Shown in pieces: positions 50,001 to 62,000 of a stretch of DNA of 64,000 bases. Source of the stretch: Romanomermis culicivorax (taxonomy: Eukaryota; Nematoda; Enoplea; Mermithida; Mermithidae). The DNA lies in contig CAWUHX010000030.1 of the NCBI GenBank assembly GCA_963922205.1, forward strand, positions 1,612,001 to 1,676,000, given 5' to 3'. The position numbers and the translations under genes were made by a program. Position 1 is the stretch's first letter. Each line of letters opens with the position of its first letter. The notes under the pieces were generated by a model. The model was not told the origin of the DNA, did no database searches, and worked only from the letters and a program-made list of their open reading frames with translations.

Positions 50001-53000
50001 TTTTTACCCTTGACCTGGTTCGCTAGGTCTCTGAACCGACCCGTGACCCAACTTGATATTTTTACTGCCTGACCCGACCCGATATTTTCTGGCCCGATAC
50101 ATCCCTACTACCGACCGATCAGAGCCCATAAAACTTCGGGTTGGTCGTGCGCGCATTGCTCAATTTTTGATAAATTAGCCCAGTCTGGGACGTACCTATA
50201 CTTATAACGTGTGTTGCTCGCCGAGCATGCTCAGAGGAGTAGAGCAACTTTTTACTACCCCGAGCATGCTCGACGAGCAAGTTTTTGGTGCTCGGGGTTC
50301 AGCTCGCCGAGCAAATATTTGCTCGCCGAGCATGCTCGACGAGCAGTTTGCTCGGAGCTGTGTTCGCCAAGCATCTCCGAGCACAGCCCCGAATTTGCTC
50401 GCCGAACGTTTAATCGAAAATGCCTCGATGGGGCAGAAAAAATAAGAATGTATTTGTTTGGACAGTTGCCAAGCTACAAAAAGAAGTGGACTAGATTTTT
50501 GAGAACTTGGGTTAAAGTTGCAAAAATTCACTTTCGTTACATTGGATTTTCATTATTTCTCAAGAAAAATTTATCCATGTCTGTGAAAAAGCATATCCTG
50601 CAGCATCTTGCAATTTGTCATTCCTCTGGCATCAACTACAGTAAAATTTCTCCATATGAAAATTATATGCACATGACTTCAAATGTAAAGAAATGGTAAA
50701 CCAATAGCACTCTAACTCCCGACCGATTCAAAACTTCTGCCTCTCACACTAGCTGAAAAATGCTGAGAAGCATATTATAGTCATAATCGACATTGAGCTC
50801 GTTATAGTCCTGATGACATTCAAATTACACCGAACTTAAAATCAAATCGAGTCGCCTTTTTGTTCGAGGTTATCTTGAGCTCCTTGAGCTCAAGCTTAGA
50901 CCCCTTTAGTGCAATTGGGCCTTGATTACTTACGGAGTGAATTCTATATGATATGTTATATAAAATGAGTGAATTAAACATCTTACACAATCGATTTAGT
51001 TCTAAGAAGACTTTGTGCTGTAGCTTTCTCTAATAAAACTGAGTGAGATTTCATGTGCCAATTTTCCAGAGTTGCTTCCTGTTTTAGTGGCACTAAATTT
51101 AGGAAAAAAGCTCAACGCAGTTAGAAGCACATATGTGTGAGGGAGGACATAAAGAGTACAAACTACCCAAATGGTTTTAAAACTGGAAAATTTGTTATGA
51201 AAAAAATTTTTTGGTCAACTTTCTTTGAATTTTGTGCCTCAAAAAACGCCAAAAAAACAAGGTCCACCCCTGTACCCTCCTCAAAATTTTGGAGATGCAC
51301 ATGTTTTGTGTTGATGCACTTGGCTACAGTCTATACTTTTTCACAGACATGGAAAATTTTTACTCAGAAAGAAGTAAAATCCAAAATAACGAAATTTAAT
51401 TTTTTCCAATTTTAACCCAAGTATTCAAAAATCTAGTCTACTTCTTTTTCTAGCTTGGCAACTATTCAGGCAGGTATATTCTTCTTTTTTCTGCTCCATC
51501 AGGGCATTTTCTAATAAACTAATCCACTTCTTTTTAGTGGGCCTCAGTCATGCATGAAAACCTTCATAGAAGCACATTGAAGTTTTAAATTTGGTCATCT
51601 TCACATCGAAGAAACAATAAAAAACAATCTTGAAGCTACGAATTCTCACTTTCGGTAAATGTAAAAGATGTTTAAACTGCATAGAACTTAAAATGCGTTG
51701 TAAACATAGTGTAAAGTGACCATTTCCATGGAATTCCCCATGATCAGGAACCCGTCAACCCAAAAAACGCAGAAATACCTTTGTTTACACACAGAAATTT
51801 TTTTGTGTGAAGTGACTGTGTCCATTGAATTACCTATGGTCAAAAACCCCTTCCGTAAACAATCACGAAAATACGCTTGTTTACTCTCGAGATAAATTTT
51901 CATGTAGAATGACCACGTACGTCTAATTTCCAATGGTCAAAAACCCGTTCCTCCAAAAAGTCATGGGAGTACCTTCATTTACATTAACGATGATTTTTTT
52001 TGTGTAAAGTGGCTGCATCCATTGAATTCGCTTCGGTCGAAAACCCCACAAAGAAAATCACGAAAATACGCTTTTTTACACCTGAAATAATTTTTCGTGT
52101 AAAATGACTGTGTCCATCGAATTCCCAATGGTCAAAAACCCCTTCCTCCAAAAATTCACAGGAGTACCCTTATTTACATCAATGATGATTTTTTGTGTAA
52201 AGTGACCGCGTCCATTGAATTCGCTTCGGTGGAAAATCCTTGACCAAAAATCCCAATAACGTTACTGGTTCAATCGAAACTGCAAAAATATCGGGCAACA
52301 ATGCTACAAAAATTATTTTTTTGAAGCCGCAAATTTATATAACAAAATTGTCAAATTTCGCGGTTTCCGAGACTTTGGACAACCATATAATTGAATGGAG
52401 GCCATATTTTGAAAAAATAAAAAAATCGCATTTGAGATTGCACCCCCAAGATGCTCAGGCCGAAGTATGGAGGTTGGTTATGGCACACCCATTGATGGGC
52501 ATGGTGGAACTGGGGAGCCTTAAAAAGTGTGTTTTCGCATGTTTTTGGGGCCCCACCGAGCACCACTTGCAGATAGAGGCCAAATGACAAAAATGAACCC
52601 CATAGTTTGCCCCTATGCCCGAGATTCTGGAAAAAACCCGAAGGTTCTAGCTCTTACCGTTTTGGCTCTAGAGGGAAGCATGAAATTTGGGGGCCAAGTA
52701 TATTATAGGTTGACGCTATCGCGCCAACTATTATTATGTGCTGGATCATATACTGTAATTATTCCGCAGGACTTTGACTGCATGGCTTGGCAGATTGTAT
52801 TGCATAGTTACGGAAACAAACCACTGTTTATGAATAATTAAACTGCAAAGCAAATGTATTCCACATTTCAACGATTTTCTGCTAAACCATATGTCACCGG
52901 TAATTAGTAAGTGTACTCAACCAACCTTGAACTATGCTTTGAGTGTGAAATTATTCAGTACAGGCTGAACAATTTTGACAACAGTTTATTTTTTTTGTCA

Positions 53001-56000
53001 TTTTCCCCTCTGCAAGTATTTCATAGAAAAATACTGTAGTGTAAATACAGCTCGGGCCGTTTCGTGTCATCAAGTTACCCGTGGCAAAGTTTACACTAGA
53101 TGAATTTGCCCCGTAAATCCCACCATTTTCCTTACATCGAAGTCTTCCTTCTCCTCAATTTGGCGCAACTGAACGGTTAACTTTACGATCAACGCTGTCA
53201 CTTTTTCCAAATCTTGCATGTGTAAAATGTAATCGGACTTTTGTTTGGTCGTAAAATTCGGATTTTCGTTTATTATCGAAATGAATTTCGAACGCCAAAT
53301 GTTCACGTCGTTTCTCGAGTGGATTTTCCGTTCGATTTGCTAATGAACAAAGTTTATACTCATTTGTAAGTGGCTCCAATACTAGCTTTATACTGTGGAA
53401 TGATTACAATCAAGAAAGCTATGCGAGCATTTACGAGCAAAATGAAATCCCACAACAAATAGTATCACATTATGAGTCATGATTTTGAAATTTCGTATTG
53501 GTCGTGCCCGCATTGTTCAGTTTTGTAATTTTTGTAATAAATTAGTCCATACAAAATGTGTTGCTCGCCCAGCATGCTCAGAGAAGTCGAACGTTTTTCT
53601 ACTACCCCGAGCATGCTGGGCGAGCAAATTTTTCGTGCTCAGGGTTCGGCTCGCCGGTCTATTCTCAAGTGAGTGATTCTCAAGTGAGCGATTCCTAAGT
53701 GAGCGAATTACCAAGTGAGCTAATTCCCAAGTGAATGAATTCCCAGTTGGAAGATTCTCAAATGAGCGATCGAGAATGTAATAACACTTTGTTCTCATTC
53801 TCCTTCTTTATCATATGTTTTTCTTTGTATTCTTTTTTCTTTCGTTTTCTCTGTGTGTTTTGTTTATGTATATTTTTACGTTTTCGTCTTTTGTCTCTGC
53901 TTTCTTTCATTTTCTTTTTTCTTGTCATCTACCTTTTTTTCTGATTAAACAATACATTACAAGTTGTATTGTATTGTTTAATTAAACAATACATTACAAG
54001 CTTCCCATAATTTTAATACAGTTTGGCATGCTCTATTTCCTATTCAATTTTCTCCTTTGTGATTTTCCCAATATGCTTACTTACTTTTCATCTTAGTTTT
54101 TTGATTTTATTTCTTTATCCTCATCTTTTTCTATTCTCCTGATCCTTTCTTTTCCTTCTTTTTCACATCATTTTCTTTCTTTCTTGTTGCTTTCTCTATG
54201 TCGTTTTTTGTTCCTTGTCACTACCTATTTTCAATTATTCTTAATGCCTTCATTTTTTTGACGCTTTCTTTCTCTAGATCTTTTGTTTCTGCCACCATTC
54301 TTTTGTTAATTTTTTTATAAATATTTTCACACCTATAGTCTGTTTTTCATAAAATGCTTCCAAATAATGAAAGTGGAAAGCAAGTAGTATTTCAGATTTT
54401 TGCGATTTTCTGATGAACAATATATCATGTAGGACTGAAAATTTTTGAGCATACTGAACTAACTTTTAACAATTTTTTGAGTGAAAAATTTTACAGTAAG
54501 AACTTTATGTAAACGATTTTGACGACAGTACTAATTTGTGTCACTTTTCTATTTGGAAGCACTTTATAAAAACAGACTATACAACAATGGACCAAGCTGG
54601 GTACTCGAATTTCTTTTAAGCTTTCTGGGGTGTATGGTATATACAACGCGTATGTAAAGACAATGTACGGTAGCTAGTTTTTCAACGTGTAAGGGTGTAA
54701 AGAACACGCGCAATTGAATTTTGTTCAGTTTGAGGGTATATTAGTGAAAATTGCTCACCTCGAATTCATTTCGGAACGCGATCCGTAGTTCATGAAACGG
54801 TACACTGGAAAGTACTTCCCAGTTCACACTAGCGAGCATAGACGCAGTTACAGACCGTCCGTAAACTGATAAAGAAGCAACCACAAAAAGTCAGCAAAAC
54901 GAACATGCAAAACCGAAGAAATTCAAAAGTGAGTTTTCACTATTATACGTTATAAAATGTGAAGAAGCGTTCTCCAGGTGTAGTAGGAGTAGAAACGTTG
55001 TATATGTATCGGTATACCGAATGTGTCGTTACCCCGAATAATGCATTAATTTTTGCTATCCCGAACGGTACCGAGACATTAGAGTGCGGGATAATGGAAC
55101 GCGGACATTTGAGCGCAGGGACATTAGAGCACAGGGACTAGAGCGCAGGGACATTAGAGCGCAGGGACAATCAGAGCGCAGGGACAGCAGAGCGCAAGGA
55201 CATTAGAGCGCAAGGAAATAAGAGCGCAAGGAAATTAGAGCGCAAGGACATTAGAGTGCAGGACAATAGAGCGCGGACAATAGAGCGCAGAGACATTAGA
55301 GCGCAGAACAATAGAGCACAGAAACTTTAGGTCAGAGCAAAATAAAAAAACCGATAATGAAATAAATTGAAAAATAACTATATTCCACCTCAGAAATGCT
55401 AGTTCTTCTCATTTTTCCATGACTCTGGAGAAGTTCATGTCAATACATTTTTCCACCATGGAGTATTTTTCCCCATCTTTTGTTCTTTTCCTTCTTTTTT
55501 CTCTTTTTCATATTTCACCAGTCTTACTTTTTTTCGTCTCCTAACTACTCTTTACGTAATCTTCAAAGTTTTTCTACACACGGATATATATGCCTAAGCC
55601 TAAGCCTAAACCCATGGCTAAGCCTGAGCCGAAGTCAAATCCTAAGCCTTAAGCCCAAAGATAAGCCTGAGCCCAAGCTCAAAACCAAGCCTAAGCCAAA
55701 AGGCTCATTTATACTTGCGTTTTTTGACGGAAAGGATCGTGAACAGCTTCAGCCTGAAAATCCACTTTCGGTCAGAAAGGATAACTGCAATATTGCGGAA
55801 AACGACCGACGATAACCTCCAACCGAACCGAACCAAACGAAAATTTCCCTTTCGTTCGGTTACGTGCTGTCGATTGCATTCCGTTCCGTCCCTTGCGCCG
55901 AAAAAGCTAAGAATAAATGGGTCTTTAGCCTATAAACCCAAGGCTAAATGGTCATTTATACTTGTTTTTTCCGACCGAACGAACCTTTTTTATGCTCAAA

Positions 56001-59000
56001 AACAATTCAAAATTCGCGTTCATTTCAGAGCATGGAACGTCCGCTCGAAAAAATCAGTTTTCTGAAATTCGGTCAATGTTCGTGAGCTCTAATGTCTGTG
56101 CTCTATTGTCCTGCGCTCTAATATCCGGTCACGATCCCGAACACATTTTTGCCTATGTTGCCAACTCTCACTTTTCTAGCTAGAATTTCCCAAAAATGGA
56201 AGAATTCTAGTCGGCTAAGGCTTTAGCTTAGAAGTCACCTTACATTTGGGAATCAATACATAAAATCGCGGCGGAAAATTTTTTTATCATCAAATATCGT
56301 GGGAAACTGTACACCAGCATTGTAAAATGTAGGATTTTTCTTTTCATTTTATAAAACTATTTGGGATACCGATACGTAGCGAATATCAATACATTAGGAG
56401 TACCGACGCATTTGGTATACAGAGGAGTTTTGTTTTCATTGTATAACACTATTCGGAATACTGACACATTCGGAATACTGATTAGTACGAGATACCGATA
56501 CGTTCGGTCACCGCATGTGACGAGTAACAGGGTACATTTTCAGAAGAAAATGTTCTGTGAATACTACGTCGACCACGACTATATCCCAACAGCGGAAAAA
56601 AACGTTACACTTTAGAACGGCGCTACATTTCTTCGTGTGAAATGGGAAGGCCAAAATCATTAAAAAAGTTTTATCATTATCCAATGCCGATTTGGACAGA
56701 AATCGATACCTGAGTGCAACTCAAGAAATTTTGACTACTTGACCAAGTTATTGAAGGAAATTTTTAGCTGTTATGCTTGCAGCTGAATAATGAAAAAAAA
56801 TTTTCATTGATTACAGTAATACTAGCTTTTTTTATTGGACTTACTTTCATGAGATCGCTGCATCGATCATCTCAAAATGAACGGAGTATGGTAAAGATAC
56901 ATTGCAGTATAAAAACAAATTTTTAGATCTTGAAATTGTAGATGAGTAATCCGATCTAAACGTCGGAATGCCAGCCGCGATTTCTATCAAAAGGTTCAGG
57001 AATAAAACTCTTCGAAATATTGAACGTCCAAAATTTGTTTTCTCGATTTGGACTCTTTCAAATTTCAGATGAAATTTAAAAAAAACACTGAGGAAAATTA
57101 GATTTTTTACCTGTTGCATATTTCCATCGTTGTTTTTCTTTCTACGAAAGTTAATTTTCTGTCGATCGGTTGAAGTATCGATCATCAAATCAGCCATACT
57201 TCTAACCGTGGCGTATTTTTGGTCAAATATTTTGCCACCACTGGATATCGGAGGAAATTCGTCTTGTTCAAAATCCAAACAATTAAAATTTTTCCAATTA
57301 TCGTAATTTATGGTGGAACGCGTCAAATTACAAATCGATGCTTGAACGTCTGTAAATTTAGCCGGGTAATTTTTCGGCGAAAGCGACAAGATTTTGCCAC
57401 TAGAACTGCAATTGGGCTTTGGTGGAACTGGCGGCTTTCTGTCGGAGTGTGTAGACAAATTTGGTGGGCTGGCATTAGTCAAATCCTGAAGAAATATACA
57501 CGCGGTTGTACGTCAAGTTTATGGCTTTTGAACCATGGTTTTTTGAGCTCGGTAATAATAAAACCAGAGCCGTTCTAATAGAAATTTCAGACGTTAGAAA
57601 GCGGGCTAATTAATGAACGTGAAAAATTTTTAAGAAAAGTTCGAGAAGAAAAAGACTTACGGAAGAAGTTTTTAGCTAAAGATCTTTTAGTTAAGACTTA
57701 CGGAAGAAGTTTTTAGCTGTTCCGTTCATCGATCGTGGGCGAGAAACTTTCTTCATGCATTACAATAATAAGAATTAACAGCTTTTCCGTTCTAAACTTA
57801 CTTTCATGGAAACACTTTATCAATCATTTTAAAATACTAAATAGCGATCAAAGTTAATTTTATTTTTTTTTCACTGCAGTTTTTTCACGAATGTGCCATA
57901 ATTTTAAATTATGATATTCCACTGGGTCGACAAGATGGGCTGTGCTAAAACCGGACCAGAGTTTGGTGACAGTATCGGTCCTGTCACCCACATCATCCCT
58001 TTACTTCCACAGTCCTGTTAATCCCACCAAGTCGTTATTATCAATAAGTCAAGTTATGCGAGCTACATACCGTAATCTTTTCATACTGGCCAATGTAAAG
58101 TTTAAAAATTCTTCTTTCCCAAGGATGAATAAAAGTAGAATGTTTTAAGCTTCATAAAACATTTATAGTTTTGGGTCATTTATACCCCATTAATTTAAAA
58201 TGATAGATGCAGCGGAAACCAAAAAAGTAGGTTCAATTTGATACGTGATTTTCATGTGGCAGTCGGAGTTTCGGCAAGTGCAGCCTTATTACAGATCAAG
58301 AAATCAATATCGACAATCTTGAAATACTTGAAAAGAGTGACAATCAAGGATTCTTTGTCATGAAGGAAAAATTTATAGAATACAGTCAAAACGCTTCATA
58401 ATTTTGAATAAAAGTTTGGTTACGACATCGCTGCATCGATCATTTCAAAATAAATGGTGTATAGTGGAAAATTTGGGTCCTAAAGCCCAAGGCTGAGCCT
58501 AAACCTAAATCTAAACCTGAGCCTAGGCCCAAGGCCAAGGCCAAGACCAAGCCTTAGCCTGAGCCAAAGCCAACGCTGAACTTAAGCCTAAGCCTATGCG
58601 AAAAGAATTTTTCATTCATTACAGTAATAAGGGTACTAGTTTTTACCGTATTGAAATAACTTACTTTCATGGGATGGCTGCGTCGATGATTTCAAAATAA
58701 TGAAGTATAGTTATGCATTGAATTTCAATCACGTATAGTAAGTTGGATTTTTATTTTTTATCATATTGTCTTATTAAATTTAAAGTTAAATGTTTAATTA
58801 AATTCAATTGAAATTTTTCAATGAAGCTCAAATAGAAATATTGAAAGAAACTGTGATGTAAATAAAAATTGAATTAAAATTGAATTAAATCAAAATTGAA
58901 TTAAAATTGAATTAAATCAAAATTGAATTAAAATTGAATTAAAATTAAATCAAAATTGAATTGAAATTACTTTAAAATTAAGTTATAATTAAATTTAAAT

Positions 59001-62000
59001 TAAATTTAAATTAAATAAATTAAATAAATTAAATTTAAATTAAATAAATTAAATTAAAATTAAATTAGGCTAAATAAAATCAACTTAAATCAAAATTAAT
59101 TTAAGATTAATTTTAAATGAAATAAAAATAATAAATTAAATTTTTAAATGGGATTTAAGAGTTAAAGTTGTAAATTAAAAATTAGAAAAGTGTAAATCAA
59201 AAAATTTTAAAAAGAATGGGAAAGAATGACCTAAAGACCCATTCTTATTCGTTAGCGGCGCTTAGGAATCCTTACCGGAATTCGCACACGATTAAAGTGT
59301 TTCAATTTTTTGCATATTCATGCAGAAGGTTATCAGTGTAACATAGAGCCATGAAAATACTTGCATGGACTTTGCTGACATACTTATGTGCTGTGGTTCA
59401 CGCAAGCATCAGGACGTTCGAATCTCGGAGAACAATCATAATTGCTTGTTACATTATCAAATCATCCTTTTTTCACCCCATATCGACGTAAACTAACGAA
59501 ATGAAAAAGGTTACTTGGTCCCGAAATGACTGGCGCCGAGGAGGCAGCGCCGAAACGGCAGCGCAAAATGTAATGCCTCTGCCGGCGACGCTAAGCTATA
59601 CGAGTTTTATTCCTCAGATGGCCTTTATACCTACTCTAACTTTCTCACTTCAAAGTTCCACGTCTATGACTGAAATATACCATAGACTGGGTACACCACT
59701 GTTTTTTACGTCAAATTTTGCTTCATTCCTTATGAATCAAAGATCTAGAAGTTTGGCGGCTAATGAATTCGGGACTTGACTCTTCAGCAATATTTTTCCT
59801 TATATTTTTGGACTTTTTCTGGAATCTGTGAAAAAGTTATATTGGAAAAATCACAATTCGTAAATTGAGTTTTTCCAACCAGCCTGTGAATTTCGGACAT
59901 GCATGAAACTTTGATTCATGAGGCGGGCGGTTTTTTGCGTGCATCAGGCAGATCATTTGGATTATTGCAAACGTTTAGACACCAATGGACTATTTTTACT
60001 ACTTTTTACTACCCAGGATGTTGTGAGTGTAAATAAATACCAAGGTAAATTGACCAAGCGAAACCTCATCAGGTTCTCATCGACTTCTGGCAACATTCAG
60101 CATGCTGTATCGAAAATTCTATCAAAAAGATTACCATACTTTGCAGAATCTCACTTCAAAATCTTCAAACAGGGCGTACTTGATGCTTATTATACGGATG
60201 AACAGGCACTATCGGTTTCTTGACCATAAAGTTAGCCAACATATTCCTCTTGTCGGTCTGTTGTTCGTTGTCGCTAATATTATGGAACGTTACAGCACAA
60301 GTCGGAAAAGTGGGACAATCAGTACAAAAATGCTGCTGTTGACGCGGCGCCTGTTGCTGCTCGACCACGTCTTGAAAATCCCTATTTTGGACTCTAAAAT
60401 TTGACGTAATACGGAATTATTCTGTACAACGCTGAACTTGAATAAACAGATTTTGTATAGTTCATGTCGAAGTGAACTACGCGCCCTAATTTTAGTCAAA
60501 AAGAAAAAACGAAGACAACCATAATTATTAGATTTCGAAATTGGCAAAAGGGATTTTTCGGCGAGTAGGCAAGTTAATCAAAAATCCTTTTCATCCATGA
60601 TAGAATAATGGAAGAAAAAATATAATATCGACACAATAGAAACGGGTTCGGCAAACTCGCAACCTTGACGAAAAATTAAGTTAAGGGATTTGCAAGAAAA
60701 TACAGTATTTTTGGGTGAAAATCACTAAAAACACAATTTTCTGTGTTTATAAATTTTTTGTATGTTTTTCCGCTTTTCCATTTTTTTGTTTTATTCTTTT
60801 GTCGCTTACCCCATCGCTTGGAAACACTTCGGATACACGGGCATTCGACACATCTTAAAAAGCAAATAAAAAAGAATACTCGCCAAAAAAGTAATAAATC
60901 AAAGGAAAATAAGCAAAACTGACGACGTAACGATCGTATGACTGTTGGAAAATGTGACAAAATAACAACAAGATAATATAGATGAGGTAAAAAATTTGAA
61001 CAAAAATATTTGATTCGGAAAACGTGTTTTCGGCTAAACGTGTTGCCTAAAAAACGAGCCTCCACCTTTTGAATATTTGTTGGTCATGTGGAATGATCTA
61101 GCGTCCAAAATTTAGAGGATGTGGATAATATAGATAATGAGGAACAACCTTAACATCATAAATGCACGTGGGGGGTTTGGTAGGTATTGACTCCCAACAG
61201 ATCTTGATTGACCATCAATAGATTCCTGCTGACACCCAGCAGATTCGATAACACAGCAATGATCGAGAACATGAAGGAAAAATAGGCAAGAGATAAGAAT
61301 AGAAAAAGAATTAAAATGATGAGGATTTTTTTACATAAAGCATATTCGGTTCCAAAGAAGTAACATTGATACATAAAAAGATGCTGGCCAAGCAAATAGT
61401 TTCACATATTCGACTAATAGGATAAAGAATATGTTGCTTAAACGTTAGACTCTCTTTTCATTGAAGAAAAAATTTAATTACCACCCACCCCCTATGCTGG
61501 CTGACTCCCAGCAGAATTTCTGTGAGGTGCATGCGTGCTTAACACGACTGGAAGTCAGAGGCATCTATCGGTGAGGGGGATTTTGGGGGCTTTGATGTTG
61601 CCTACAAAGATCTATGTGCACAAAGGCCGCTAACTTTAACACAACTATTGAATTGCTAAGCTCCTAAGATTATTTCATAGCTATTCGTACAATCGACTCC
61701 GGCTCAAACTAATTAGACATCGAAATATTTCGGCGGCATCTCCATCTTGAGCAAACTTGTGTTTCATAATTTACAGTTGGACATTTTTTCTTTCTGTGAC
61801 TCACCTGCTCCAAGTCATTGACGCTGTCCCTAATGCTAAAAAATGGCGGCGCCGACTCTTCTTTCACCGTCGCCAAACTTCCGTAAGCGGGTATTGTACA
61901 CGTATCTTCCGTTTGGCACCTCCTGAATTCGAATTTTCGGGTTTTGTGCAATTCGGCCGTAAACAAAGCTTCCCTATGACGTTCTAATTTCTCCAATTGA

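Larger units (their letters stand above)
47905..50407. mobile_element. DNA element with palindromic GAGCATGCTC ends and MADF remnant
   Basis: The left end (47920-47977, continuing after the solo LTR at 48597-48660) and right end (50215-50405) are rich in CTCGCCGAGCAAA and GAGCATGCTC palindromes, unlike the surrounding AT-rich DNA. Between them lies a minus-strand MADF-type fragment. A short internally deleted relative sits at 53425-53660. The element was later split by a solo LTR (47978-48596) and by a hAT copy (48916-50107). Removing both restores continuity with the short relative. Confidence 0.65.

Noticed and set aside
53735-53944. Hydrophobic plus-strand frame suggesting a membrane protein
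   Set aside because: It is a product of the polypyrimidine tract.
55590-58607. True telomere or chromosome end
   Set aside because: The units are degenerate, interstitial and flanked by gene exons on both sides.
59918-60223. Plus-strand frame of 101 codons in the first Shroom-like intron
   Set aside because: Partly coding-like but with no recognised domain and overlapping a minus-strand candidate; not enough to call a gene.
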